From the NCBI RefSeq assembly GCF_043290135.1, contig NW_027464604.1:2552501-2616500 (forward strand): a DNA stretch of 64,000 nucleotides. The letters are read 5' to 3'. The notes under the pieces are model-generated. The model saw only the letters and a list, made by a program, of their open reading frames with translations. It did not search any database and was not told the DNA's origin. The number at the start of each line of letters is the position of its first letter. Within the stretch, counting starts at the first letter, position 1. This DNA comes from Rhipicephalus microplus (taxonomy: Eukaryota > Arthropoda > Arachnida > Ixodida > Ixodidae). Of this stretch, positions 13,260 to 26,274 are shown piece after piece. A program made the position numbers and the translations under genes.

Positions 13260-13388
13260 TAACCTAACGTAACCTAACCTAACCTAACCCAACCTAACAT
13301 AACCTAACCTAACCTAACCTTACCAAACCTAACCTAACCTAACCTAACCTAACGTAACCTAACCTAACCTAACCTAACCTAACCTAAC
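13260..13388 (-). repeat. TTAGG tract T9 (Sb class, 129 bp)
   Basis: First Sb tract. Markers are CCCAACCTAACATAACC and CCTTACCAAACC. A minimal 112 bp satellite block separates it from T10. Confidence 0.95.
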
Positions 13389-13500
13389 GACGTTTGCAAG
13401 CGCTTTCACATTAGATATCGCAGTTCCCGACTTGTAATGGTGAAAAACACTGCATCTCACTAAGTGACATTGTTTAATGCGGTTTTAGCGCGGTTCATAT

Positions 13501-13631
13501 CCTAACCTAACCTAACCTAACCTAACCTTACCTAACATACCCTAACCTAACCTAACCTAACCTAACCAAACCTAACCTAACCTAACCTAACGTAACCTAA
13601 CCTAACCTAACCTAACCTAACCTAACCTAAC
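13501..13631 (-). repeat. TTAGG tract T10 (Sa class, 131 bp)
   Basis: Short Sa tract that starts directly as tcatatcctaacc and lacks the CCTTACCTAACCC opening of other Sa tracts. Confidence 0.95.
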
Positions 13632-14309
13632 GACGTTTGCAAGCGCTTTCACATTAGATATCGCAGTTCCCGACTTGTAATGGTGAAAAACACTGCATCT
13701 CACTAAGTGACATTGTTTAATGCGGTTTTACGACGGTTCATATCTTAACCTAACCTAACATTCGCACTTGTATTAAAAAACGCTCTATTACACTGTTTCG
13801 TTCACAATTAGGATATTTGCATAACCTCACAGTTTTTCACCAACTTATTGCAGTACAGATCGCTGTATCTCGCTAAATGACATCGTTCTTTAAGGTTTCA
13901 CGATGCTTGCATGCGCTTTAACGAGAATATCACAACATAGCAGTTTCGCACTTGTAACGGTACAACACGCAGTATTTGGCTTGTTCATGCCGTTTTGTGT
14001 GCTTTCACAACATTTCACCTATCGCAGTTTCGTACTCGCAATAAAACAACACTATCTCGTTAGATGACGTTGTTTTTGGTAGTTTCACGACGCTACCTAG
14101 CTTAAACTAACATAACTCAACCTAACATAACCTTCGCACTTCTATCGTTAGAAAACGTTTTACTCGCTACTTTATATTGCTTTCTACAACATTACGACGG
14201 TTTCAAGCGCTTTCACATTAGATATCACAGTTCCCAACTTGTAAAGGTGAAAAACACTGCATCTCACTAAGTGACATTGTTTAATGTGGTTTTACGACGG
14301 TTCATACCT

Positions 14310-14922
14310 TAACCTAACGTAACCTAACCTAACCTAACCTAACCTTACCTAACCTAACCTAACCTAACCCAACCCAATCCAACCTAACCTAACCTAACCT
14401 AACCTAAACTAACGTAACCCAACCTAACCTAACCTAACCTAACCTAACCCAACCTAACCCAACCCAACCCAACCTAACCTAACCTAAGCTAACCTAACCT
14501 AACCTAACCTAACCAAACCTAACCTAACCTAACTTAACCTAACCTAACGTAACCTAACCTAACCTAACCTATTCTAACGTAACCTAACCTTACCTGACCT
14601 AACCTAACCTAACGTAACCTAACCTAACCTAACATAACCTAACGTAACATAACCTAACCTAACGTAACCTAACCTAACCTAACCCAACCTAACCCAACCC
14701 AACCCAACAACACCCAACCCAACCTAACCTAACCTAACCTAACCTTACCTAACCTAACCAAATTATCCTTACCTAACCTAACCTAACCTAACGTAACCTA
14801 ACCTAACCTAACCTAACCTAACCTAACCCAACTCAACCCAACCTAACCTAATCTAACCTAACCTAACCTAACCTAACCTAACCAAACCTAACCTAACCTA
14901 ACCTAACCTAACCTAACCTAAC
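14310..14922 (-). repeat. TTAGG tract T11 (L class, 613 bp)
   Basis: Right-hand L subfamily with AACAACACCC and AAATTATCC interruptions. Same length as T14, 2,900 bp away. Confidence 0.95.
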
Positions 14923-16159
14923 GACGGTTGCAAGCGCTTTCACATTAGATATCGCAGTTCCCCACTTTTAATGGTGAAAAACACTGCATCTCACTAATTG
15001 ACATTGTTTAATGCGATTTTACGACGGTTCATATCTTAACCTAACCTAACATTCGCACTTGTATCTAAAAACGCTCTATTACACTGTTTTGTTCACAATT
15101 ACGATATTTGCATAACCTCACAGTTTTTCACCAACTTATTGCAGTACAGAACGCTGTATCTCGCTAAACGACATTGTTCTTTAAGGTTTCACGATGCTTG
15201 CATGCGCTTTAACGAGAATATCACAATATAGCAGTTTCGCACTTGTAACGGTAGAACACGCAGTATTTGGCTTGTTCATTCCGTTTTGTGTGCTTTCACA
15301 ACATTTCACCTATCGCAGTTTATTACTCGCAATAAAACAACACTATCTCGTTAGATGACGTCGTTTTTGGTAGTTTCACGACGCTACCTAGCTTAACCTA
15401 ACCTAACCTAACCTAACCTTCGCACTTCTATCGTTAGAAAACGTTGTATTCGCAACTTTACAATGTTTTCTACAAGATTACGACGGTTTCATGCGCTTTC
15501 ACATTAGATATCGTAGTTCCCGACTTGTAATGTTGAAAAACACTACATCTCACTAAGTGACATTGTTTAATGCGCTTTTACGACGGTTGATATGTCAACC
15601 TAACCAAACATTCGCACTTGTATCTAAAGACGCTCAATTACACTGTTTCGTTCACAATTACGATATTTGCTAGACCTCACAGTTTCTCACCAACTTATTA
15701 CAGTACAGAACGCTGTATCTCGCTAAATGACATCGTTCTTTAAGGTTTCACGATACTTGCATGCGCTTTACCGAGAATGTCACAACATAGCAGTTTCGCA
15801 CTTGTAACGGTACAACACGCAGTATTTGGCTTGTTCATGCCGTTTTGTGTGCTTTCACAACATTTTACCTATCGCAGTTTCGTACTCGCAATAAAACAAC
15901 ATTATCTCGTTAGATGACGTCGTTTTTGGTGGTTTCACGACGCTACCTAGCTTAAACTAACATAACTCAACCTAACATAACCTTCGCACTTCTATCGTTA
16001 GAAAACGTTTTACTCGCTACTTTACATTGCTTTCTACAACTTTACGACGGTTTCAAGCGCTTTCACATTAGATATCGCAGTTCCCAACTTGTAAAGGTGA
16101 AAAACACTGCATCTCACTAAGTGACATTGTTTAATGCGGTTTTACGACGGTTCATACCT

Positions 16160-16288
16160 TAACCTAACGTAACCTAACCTAACCTAACCCAACCTAACAT
16201 AACCTAACCTAACCTAACCTTACCAAACCTAACCTAACCTAACCTAACCTAACGTAACCTAACCTAACCTAACCTAACCTAACCTAAC
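16160..16288 (-). repeat. TTAGG tract T12 (Sb class, 129 bp)
   Basis: 2,900 bp copy of T9, of equal length. Confidence 0.95.
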
Positions 16289-16400
16289 GACGTTTGCAAG
16301 CGCTTTCACATTAGATATCGCAGTTCCCGACTTGTAATGGTGAAAAACACTGCATCTCACTAAGTGACATTGTTTAATGCGGTTTTAGCGCGGTTCATAT

Positions 16401-16531
16401 CCTAACCTAACCTAACCTAACCTAACCTTACCTAACATACCCTAACCTAACCTAACCTAACCTAACCAAACCTAACCTAACCTAACCTAACGTAACCTAA
16501 CCTAACCTAACCTAACCTAACCTAACCTAAC
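16401..16531 (-). repeat. TTAGG tract T13 (Sa class, 131 bp)
   Basis: 2,900 bp copy of T10, of equal length. Confidence 0.95.
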
Positions 16532-17209
16532 GACGTTTGCAAGCGCTTTCACATTAGATATCGCAGTTCCCGACTTGTAATGGTGAAAAACACTGCATCT
16601 CACTAAGTGACATTGTTTAATGCGGTTTTACGACGGTTCATATCTTAACCTAACCTAACATTCGCACTTGTATTAAAAAACGCTCTATTACACTGTTTCG
16701 TTCACAATTAGGATATTTGCATAACCTCACAGTTTTTCACCAACTTATTGCAGTACAGATCGCTGTATCTCGCTAAATGACATCGTTCTTTAAGGTTTCA
16801 CGATGCTTGCATGCGCTTTAACGAGAATATCACAACATAGCAGTTTCGCACTTGTAACGGTACAACACGCAGTATTTGGCTTGTTCATGCCGTTTTGTGT
16901 GCTTTCACAACATTTCACCTATCGCAGTTTCGTACTCGCAATAAAACAACACTATCTCGTTAGATGACGTTGTTTTTGGTAGTTTCACGACGCTACCTAG
17001 CTTAAACTAACATAACTCAACCTAACATAACCTTCGCACTTCTATCGTTAGAAAACGTTTTACTCGCTACTTTATATTGCTTTCTACAACATTACGACGG
17101 TTTCAAGCGCTTTCACATTAGATATCACAGTTCCCAACTTGTAAAGGTGAAAAACACTGCATCTCACTAAGTGACATTGTTTAATGTGGTTTTACGACGG
17201 TTCATACCT

Positions 17210-17822
17210 TAACCTAACGTAACCTAACCTAACCTAACCTAACCTTACCTAACCTAACCTAACCTAACCCAACCCAATCCAACCTAACCTAACCTAACCT
17301 AACCTAAACTAACGTAACCCAACCTAACCTAACCTAACCTAACCTAACCCAACCTAACCCAACCCAACCCAACCTAACCTAACCTAAGCTAACCTAACCT
17401 AACCTAACCTAACCAAACCTAACCTAACCTAACTTAACCTAACCTAACGTAACCTAACCTAACCTAACCTATTCTAACGTAACCTAACCTTACCTGACCT
17501 AACCTAACCTAACGTAACCTAACCTAACCTAACATAACCTAACGTAACATAACCTAACCTAACGTAACCTAACCTAACCTAACCCAACCTAACCCAACCC
17601 AACCCAACAACACCCAACCCAACCTAACCTAACCTAACCTAACCTTACCTAACCTAACCAAATTATCCTTACCTAACCTAACCTAACCTAACGTAACCTA
17701 ACCTAACCTAACCTAACCTAACCTAACCCAACTCAACCCAACCTAACCTAATCTAACCTAACCTAACCTAACCTAACCTAACCAAACCTAACCTAACCTA
17801 ACCTAACCTAACCTAACCTAAC
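17210..17822 (-). repeat. TTAGG tract T14 (L class, 613 bp)
   Basis: 2,900 bp copy of T11. It also corresponds to T22 at the start of the right copy of the 11.5 kb duplication. Confidence 0.95.
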
Positions 17823-19188
17823 GACGGTTGCAAGCGCTTTCACATTAGATATCGCAGTTCCCCACTTTTAATGGTGAAAAACACTGCATCTCACTAATTG
17901 ACATTGTTTAATGCGATTTTACGACGGTTCATATCTTAACCTAACCTAACATTCGCACTTGTATCTAAAAACGCTCTATTACACTGTTTTGTTCACAATT
18001 ACGATATTTGCATAACCTCACAGTTTTTCACCAACTTATTGCAGTACAGAACGCTGTATCTCGCTAAACGACATTGTTCTTTAAGGTTTCACGATGCTTG
18101 CATGCGCTTTAACGAGAATATCACAATATAGCAGTTTCGCACTTGTAACGGTAGAACACGCAGTATTTGGCTTGTTCATTCCGTTTTGTGTGCTTTCACA
18201 ACATTTCACCTATCGCAGTTTATTACTCGCAATAAAACAACACTATCTCGTTAGATGACGTCGTTTTTGGTAGTTTCACAACGCTACCTAGCTTAACCTA
18301 ACCTAACCTAACCTAACCTTCGCACTTCTATCGTTAGAAAACGTTTTATTCGCAACTTTACAATGTTTTCTACAAGATTACGACGGTTTCATGCGCTTTC
18401 ACATTAGATATCGTAGTTCCCGACTTGTAATGTTGAAAAACACTACATCTCACTAAGTGACATTGTTTAATGCGGTTTTACGACGGTTGATATGTCAACC
18501 TAACCTAACATTCGCACTTGTATCTAAAGACGCTCAATTACACTGTTTCGTTCACAATTACGATATTTGCTTGACCTCACAGTTTCTCACCAACTTATTA
18601 CAGTACAGAACGCTGTATCTCGCTAAATGACATCGTTCTTTAAGGTTTCACGATACTTGCATGCGCTTTACCGAGAATGTCACAACATAGCAGTTTCGCA
18701 CTTGTAACGGTACAACACGCAGTATTTGGCTTGTTCATGCCGTTTTGTGTGCTTTCACAACATTTTACCTATCGCAGTTTCGTACTCGCAATAAAACAAC
18801 ATTATCTCGTTAGATGACGTCCTTTTTGGTGGTTTCACGACGCTACCTAGCTTAAACTAACATAACTCAACCTAACATAACCTTCGCACTTCTATCGTTA
18901 GAAAACGTTTTACTCGCTACTTTACATTGCTTTCTACAACTTTACGACGGTTTCAAGCGCTTTCACATTAGATATCGCAGTTCCCAACTTGTAAAGGTGA
19001 AAAACACTGCATCTCACTAAGTGACATTGTTTAATGCGGTTTTACGACGGTTCATACCTTAACCTAACGTAACCTAACCTAACCTAACCCAACCTAACAT
19101 AACCTAACCTAACCTAACCTTACCAAACCTAACCTAACGTAACCTAACCTAACCTAACCTAACCTAACCTTACCTAACCTAACCTAAC
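17823..19188. repeat. Partial third copy of the 2,900 bp repeat
   Basis: It keeps the 2,900 bp phase up to T15 (Sb) and then departs: no minimal 112 bp block and no Sa tract follow at the expected distance. It lacks the aacgttgtattcgc marker and carries gtttcacaacgctacc, which recurs at about 31769 and so ties it to the 31 kb region. Confidence 0.8.
19060..19188 (-). repeat. TTAGG tract T15 (Sb class, 129 bp)
   Basis: Sb tract with an added CCTTACC near its end, seen in the later Sb tracts but not in T9 or T12. Confidence 0.95.
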
Positions 19189-21122
19189 GACGTTTGCAAG
19201 CGCTTTCACATTAGATATCGCAGTTCCCGACTTGTAATGGTGAAAAACACTGCATCTCACTAAGTGACATTGTTTAATGCGGTTTTACGACGGTTCATAT
19301 CTTAACCTAACCTAACATTCGTACTTGTATTGAAAAACGCTCTATTACACTGTTTCGTTAACAATTACGATATTTGCATAACCTCACAGTTTTTCACCAA
19401 CTTATTGCAGTACAGAACGCTGTATCTCGCTAAATGACATTGTTCTTTAAGGTTTCACGATGCTTGCATGCGCTTTAACGAGAATATCACAATATAGCAG
19501 TTTCGCACTTGTAACGGTAGAACACGCAGTATTTGGCTTGTTCATGCCGTTTTGTGTGCTTTCACAACATTTCACCTATCGCAGTTTAATACTCGCAATA
19601 AAACAACACTATCTCGTTAGATGACGTCGTTTTTGGTAGTTTCACGACGCTACCTAGCTTAAACTAACCCAACCTAACGTAACCTTCGCACTTCTATCGT
19701 TAGAAAACGTTTTACTCGCAACTTTACAATGTTTTCTACAAGATTACGACGGTTTCATGCGCTTTCACATTAGATATCGTAGTTCCCGACTTGTAATGTT
19801 GAAAAACACTACATCTCACTAAGTGACATTGTTTAATGCGGTTTTACGACGGTTGATATGTGAACCTAACCTAACATTCGCACTTGTATCTAAAGACGCT
19901 CAGTTACACTGTTTCGTTCACAATTACGATATTTGCTTGACCTCACAGTTTCTCACCAACTTATTACAGTACAGAACGCTGTATCTCGCTAAATGACATC
20001 GTTCTTTAAGGTTTCACGATACTTGCATGCGCTTTACTGAGAATGTCACAACATAGCAGTTTCGCACTTGTAACGGTACAACACGCAGTATTTGGCTTGT
20101 TCATGCCGTTTTGTGTGCTTTCACAACATTTTATCTATCGCAGTTTCGTACTCGCAATAAAACAACACTATCTCGTTAGATGACGTCGTTTTTGGTGGTT
20201 TCGCGACGCTACGTAGCTTAAACTAACATAACTCAACCTAACATAACCTTCGCACTTCTATCGTTAGAAAACGTTTTACTCGCTACTTTACATTGCTTTC
20301 TACAACATTACGACGGTTTCATGCGCTTTCACATTAGATATCGTAGTTCCCGACTTGTAATGTTGAAAAACACTACATCTCACTAAGTGACATTGTTTAT
20401 TGCGGTTTTACGACGGTTGATATCTCAACCTAACCTAACATTCGCACTTGTATCTAAATACGCTCAATTACACTGTTTCGTTCACAATTACGATATTTGC
20501 TTGACCTCACAGTTTCTCACCAACTTATTACAGTACAGAACGCTGTATCTCGCTAAATGACATCGTTCTTTAAGGTTTCACGATACTTGCATGCGCTTTA
20601 ACGAGAATATCACAATAAAGCAGTTTCGCACTTGTAACGGTACAACACGCAGTATCTGGCTTGTTCAAGCCGTTTTGTGTACTTTCACAACATTTCACCT
20701 ATTGCAGTTTCGTACATGCAATAAAACAACACTATCTCGTTAGATGACGTCCTTTTTGGTGGTTTCACGACGCTACCTAGCTAACCGAACCTTCGCACTT
20801 CTATCGTTAGAAAACGTTTTATTCGCTACTTTACAATGTTTTCTACAAGATTACGACGGTTTCATGCGCTTTCACATTAGATATCGCAGTTCCCGACTTG
20901 TAATGGTGAAAAACACAGCATCTCACTAAGTGACATTGTTTAATGCGGTTTTAGCGCGGTTCATATCTTAACCTAACCTAACCTTACCTAACCCAACCTA
21001 ACCTAACCTAACCTAACCTAACCTTACCTAACATACCCTAACCTAACCTAACCAAACCTAACCTAACGTAACCTAACCTAACCTAACCTAACCTAACCTA
21101 ACCTTACCTAACCTAACCTAAC
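19189..21122. repeat. 1,934 bp tandem repeat, copy 1
   Basis: A satellite block of three units (1,780 bp) ends in T16 (Sa). It carries unusual variants: atatgtgaacctaacc, a tactgagaatg box, gtttcgcgacgctacgtag, and an atacatgcaataaaac-like box. The last S2 in the block is the shortened form (agctaaccgaacc). Confidence 0.9.
20969..21122 (-). repeat. TTAGG tract T16 (Sa class, 154 bp)
   Basis: Starts like other Sa tracts but ends like an Sb tract (CCAAACCTAACCTAACG then CCTTACC), so it looks like an Sa/Sb hybrid. Its 1,934 bp copy T17 does not have this end. Confidence 0.9.
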
Positions 21123-23056
21123 GACGTTTGCAAGCGCTTTCACATTAGATATCGCAGTTCCCGACTTGTAATGGTGAAAAACACTGCATCTCACTAAGTG
21201 ACATTGTTTAATGCGGTTTTACGACGGTTCATATCTTAACCTAACCTAACATTCGTACTTGTATTGAAAAACGCTCTATTACACTGTTTCGTTAACAATT
21301 ACGATATTTGCGTAACCTCACAGTTTTTCACCAACTTATTGCAGTACAGAACGCTGTATCTCGCTAAATGACATTGTTCTTTAAGGTTTCACGATGCTTG
21401 CATGCGCTTTAACGAGAATATCACAATATAGCAGTTTCGCACTTGTAACGGTAGAACACGCAGTATTTGGCTTGTTCATGCCGTTTTGTGTGCTTTCACA
21501 ACATTTCACCTATCGCAGTTTAATACTCGCAATAAAACAACACTATCTCGTTAGATGACGTCGTTTTTGGTAGTTTCACGACGCTACCTAGCTTAAACTA
21601 ACCCAACCTAACGTAACCTTCGCACTTCTATCGTTAGAAAACGTTTTACTCGCAACTTTACAATGTTTTCTACAAGATTACGACGGTTTCATGCGCTTTC
21701 ACATTAGATATCGTAGTTCCCGACTTGTAATGTTGAAAAACACTACATCTCACTAAGTGACATTGTTTAATGCGGTTTTACGACGGTTGATATGTGAACC
21801 TAACCTAACATTCGCACTTGTATCTAAAGACGCTCAGTTACACTGTTTCGTTCACAATTACGATATTTGCTTGACCTCACAGTTTCTCACCAACTTATTA
21901 CAGTACAGAACGCTGTATCTCGCTAAATGACATCGTTCTTTAAGGTTTCACGATACTTGCATGCGCTTTACTGAGAATGTCACAACATAGCAGTTTCGCA
22001 CTTGTAACGGTACAACACGCAGTATTTGGCTTGTTCATGCCGTTTTGTGTGCTTTCACAACATTTTATCTATCGCAGTTTCGTACTCGCAATAAAACAAC
22101 ACTATCTCGTTAGATGACGTCGTTTTTGGTGGTTTCGCGACGCTACGTAGCTTAAACTAACATAACTCAACCTAACATAACCTTCGCACTTCTATCGTTA
22201 GAAAACGTTTTACTCGCTACTTTACATTGCTTTCTACAACATTACGACGGTTTCATGCGCTTTCACATTAGATATCGTAGTTCCCGACTTGTAATGTTGA
22301 AAAACACTACATCTCACTAAGTGACATTGTTTATTGCGGTTTTACGACGGTTGATATCTCAACCTAACCTAACATTCGCACTTGTATCTAAATACGCTCA
22401 ATTACACTGTTTCGTTCACAATTACGATATTTGCTTGACCTCACAGTTTCTCACCAACTTATTACAGTACAGAACGCTGTATCTCGCTAAATGACATCGT
22501 TCTTTAAGGTTTCACGATACTTGCATGCGCTTTAACGAGAATATCACAATAAAGCAGTTTCGCACTTGTAACGGTACAACACGCAGTATCTGGCTTGTTC
22601 AAGCCGTTTTGTGTACTTTCACAACATTTCACCTATTGCAGTTTCGTACATGCAATAAAACAACACTATCTCGTTAGATGACGTCCTTTTTGGTGGTTTC
22701 ACGACGCTACCTAGCTAACCGAACCTTCGCACTTCTATCGTTAGAAAACGTTTTATTCGCTACTTTACAATGTTTTCTACAAGATTACGACGGTTTCATG
22801 CGCTTTCACATTAGATATCGCAGTTCCCGACTTGTAATGGTGAAAAACACAGCATCTCACTAAGTGACATTGTTTAATGCGGTTTTAGCGCGGTTCATAT
22901 CTTAACCTAACCTAACCTTACCTAACCCAACCTAACCTAACCTAACCTAACCTAACCTTACCTAACATACCCTAACCTAACCTAACCTAACCTAACCTAA
23001 CCTAACCTAACGTAACCTAACCTAACCTAACCTAACCTAACCTAACCTAACCTAAC
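21123..23056. repeat. 1,934 bp tandem repeat, copy 2
   Basis: Its rare variants match 19189-21122 one for one. T15, T16 and T17 end at 19188, 21122 and 23056, a constant 1,934 bp. Tract T17 has lost the CCAAACC interruption of T16, so the tract has changed since the duplication. Confidence 0.9.
22903..23056 (-). repeat. TTAGG tract T17 (Sa class, 154 bp)
   Basis: Sa tract lacking the CCAAACC interruption, as does T24 in the right copy of the 11.5 kb duplication. Confidence 0.95.
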
Positions 23057-23734
23057 GACGTTTGCAAGCGCTTTCACATTAGATATCGCAGTTCCCGACT
23101 TGTAATGGTGAAAAACACTGCATCTCACTAAGTGACATTGTTTAATGCGGTTTTTTGACGGTTCATATCTTAACCTAACCTAACATTCGCACTTGTATTA
23201 AAAAACGCTCTATTACACTGTTTCGTTCACAATTAGGATATTTGCATAACCTCACAGTTTTTCACCAACTTATTGCAGTACAGAACGCTGTATCTCGCTA
23301 AATGACATCGTTCTTTAAGGTTTCACGATGCTTGCATGCGCTATAACGAGAATATCACAACATAGCAGTTTCGCACTTGTAACGGTACACTACGCAGTAT
23401 TTGGCTTGTTCATGCCGTTTTGTGTGCTTTCACAACATTTCACCTATCGCAGTTTCGTACTCGCAATAAAACAACACTATCTCGTTAGATGACGTTGTTT
23501 TTGGTAGTTTCACGACGCTACCTAGCTTAAACTAACATAACTCAACCTAACATAACCTTCGCACTTCTATCGTTAGAAAACGTTTTACTCGCTACTTTAT
23601 ATTGCTTTCTACAACATTACGACGGTTTCAAGCGCTTTCACATTAGATATCACAGTTCCCAACTTGTAAAGGTGAAAAACACTGCATCTCATTAAGTGAC
23701 ATTGTTTAATGTGGTTTTACGACGGTTCATACCT

Positions 23735-24342
23735 TAACCTAACGTAACCTAACCTAACCTAACCTAACCTTACCTAACCTAACCTAACCTAACCCAACCC
23801 AATCCAACCTAACCTAACCTAACCTAACCTAAACTAACGTAACCCAACCTAACCTAACCTAACCTAACCTAACCCAACCTAACCCAACCCAACCTAACCT
23901 AACCTAAGCTAACCTAACCTAACCTAACCAAACCTAACCTAACCTAACTTAACCTAACCTAACGTAACCTAACCTAACCTAACCTATTCTAACGTAACCT
24001 AACCTTACCTGACCTAACCTAACCTAACGTAACCTAACCTAACCTAACATAACCTAACGTAACCTAACCTAACCTAACCTAACGTAACCTAACCTAACCT
24101 AACCCAACCTAACCCAACCCAACCCAATAACACCCAACCCAACCTAACCTAACCTAACCTAACCTTACCTAACCTAACCAAATTATCCTTACCTAACCTA
24201 ACCTAACCTAATCTAACCTAACCTAACCTAACCTAACCTAACCTAACCCAACTCAACCCAACCTAACCTAATCTAACCTAACCTAACCTAACCTAACCTA
24301 ACCTAACCTAACCTAACCTAACCTAACCTAACCTAACCTAAC
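23735..24342 (-). repeat. TTAGG tract T18 (L class, 608 bp)
   Basis: Carries the rare CCCAATAACACCC form, shared only with T25. It ends in a clean run of about a dozen CCTAA units. Confidence 0.95.
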
Positions 24343-26139
24343 GACGGTTGCAAGCGCTTTCACATTAGATATCGCAGTTCCCCACTTTTAATGGTGAAAA
24401 ACACTGCATCTCACTAATTGACATTGTTTAATGCGGTTTTACGACGGTTCATATCTTAACCTAACCTAACATTCGCACTTGTATTAAAAAACGCTCTATT
24501 ACACTGTTTCGTTCACAATTAGGATATTTGCATAACCTCACAGTTTTTCACCAACTTATTGCAGTACAGAACGCTGTATCTCGCTAAACGACATTGTTCT
24601 TTAAGGTTTCACGATGCTTGCATGCGCTTTAACGAGAATATCACAATATAGCAGTTTCGCACTTGTAACGGTAGAACACGCAGTATTTGGCTTGTTCATT
24701 CCGTTTTGTGTGCTTTCACAACATTTCACCTATCGCAGTTTAATACTCGCAATAAAACAACACTATCTCGTTAGATGACGTCGTTTTTGGTAGTTTCACG
24801 ACGCTACCTAGCTTAACCTAACCTAACCTAACCTAACCTTCGCACTTCTATCGTTAGAAAACGTTTTATTCGCAACTTTACAATGTTTTCTACAAGATTA
24901 CGACGGTTTCATGCGCTTTCACATTAGATATCGTAGTTCCCGACTTGTAATGTTGAAAAACACTACATCTCACTAAGTAACATTGTTTAATGCGGTTTTA
25001 CGACGGTTGATATGTCAACCTAACCTAACATTCGCACTTGTATCTAAAGACGCTCAATTACACTGTTTCGTTCACAATTACGATATTTGCTTGACCTCAC
25101 CGTTTCTCACCAACTTATTACAGTACAGAACGCTGTATCTCGCTAAACGACATTGTTCTTGAAGGTTTCACGATGCTTGCATGCGCTTTAACGGGAATAT
25201 CACAATATAGCAGTTTCGCACTTGTAACGGTAGAACACGCAGTATTTGGCTTGTTCATTCCGTTTTGTGTGCTTTCACAACATTTCACCTATCGCAGTTT
25301 AATACTCGCAATAAAACAACACTATCTCGTTAGATGACGTCGTTTTTGGTAGTTTCACGACGCTACCTAGCTTAACCTAACCTAACCATCTACCTAACCT
25401 TCGCACTTCTATCGTTAGAAAACGTTTTATTCGCAACTTTACAATGTTTTCTACAAGATTACGACGGTTTCATGCGCTTTCACATTAGATATCGTAGTTC
25501 CCGACTTGTAATGTTGAAAAACACTACATCTCACTAAGTGACATTGTTTAATGCGGTTTTACGACGGTTGATATGTCAACCTAACCTAACATTCGCACTT
25601 GTATCTAAAGACGCTCAATTACACTGTTTCGTTCACAATTACGATATTTGCTTGACCTCACAGTTTCTCACCAACTTATTACAGTACAGAACGCTGTATC
25701 TCGCTAAATGACATCGTTCTTTAAGGTTTCACGATACTTGCATGCGCTTTACCGAGAATGTCACAACATAGCAGTTTCGCACTTGTAACGGTACAACACG
25801 CAGTATTTGGCTTGTTCATGCCGTTTTGTGTGCTTTCACAACATTTTACCTATCGCAGTTTCGTACTCGCAATAAAACAACATTATCTCGTTAGATGACG
25901 TCTTTTTAGGTGGTTTCACGACGCTACCTAGCTTAAACTAACATAACTCAACCTAACATAACCTTCGCACTTCTATCGTTAGAAAACGTTTTACTCGCTA
26001 CTTTACATTGCTTTCTACAACTTTACGACGGTTTCAAGCGCTTTCACATTAGATATCGCAGTTCCCAACTTGTAAAGGTGAAAAACACTGCATCTCACTA
26101 AGTGACATTGTTTAATGCGGTTTTACGACGGTTCATACC

Positions 26140-26274
26140 TTAACCTAACGTAACCTAACCTAACCTAACCCAACATAACATAACCTAACCTAACCTAACC
26201 TTACCAAACCTAACCTAACGTAACCTAACCTAACCTAACCTAACCTAACCTAACCTTACCTAACCTAACCTAAC
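26140..26274 (-). repeat. TTAGG tract T19 (Sb class, 135 bp)
   Basis: Private CCCAACATAACATAACC variant, shared only with T26. Confidence 0.95.

Larger units (their letters stand above)
12023..14922. repeat. 2,900 bp tandem repeat, copy 1
   Basis: Order: satellite of two units, T9 (Sb), a minimal 112 bp satellite block (13389-13500), T10 (Sa), one unit, T11 (L). The copy shares rare variants with 14923-17822: aacgttgtattcgc in S2, tgcgcttttacgacgg in S3, aaccaaacattcgc, and acagatcgctg. Corresponding tract starts are exactly 2,900 bp apart. Confidence 0.9.
14923..17822. repeat. 2,900 bp tandem repeat, copy 2
   Basis: It looks nearly base-for-base identical to the preceding copy, including lengths inside the CCTAA tracts, which normally drift fastest. 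T12, T13 and T14 start exactly 2,900 bp after T9, T10 and T11. The atgcgattttacgac variant at about 15011 recurs at about 17911 in the next copy, so the duplication boundary is offset from the tract boundaries. Confidence 0.9.
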
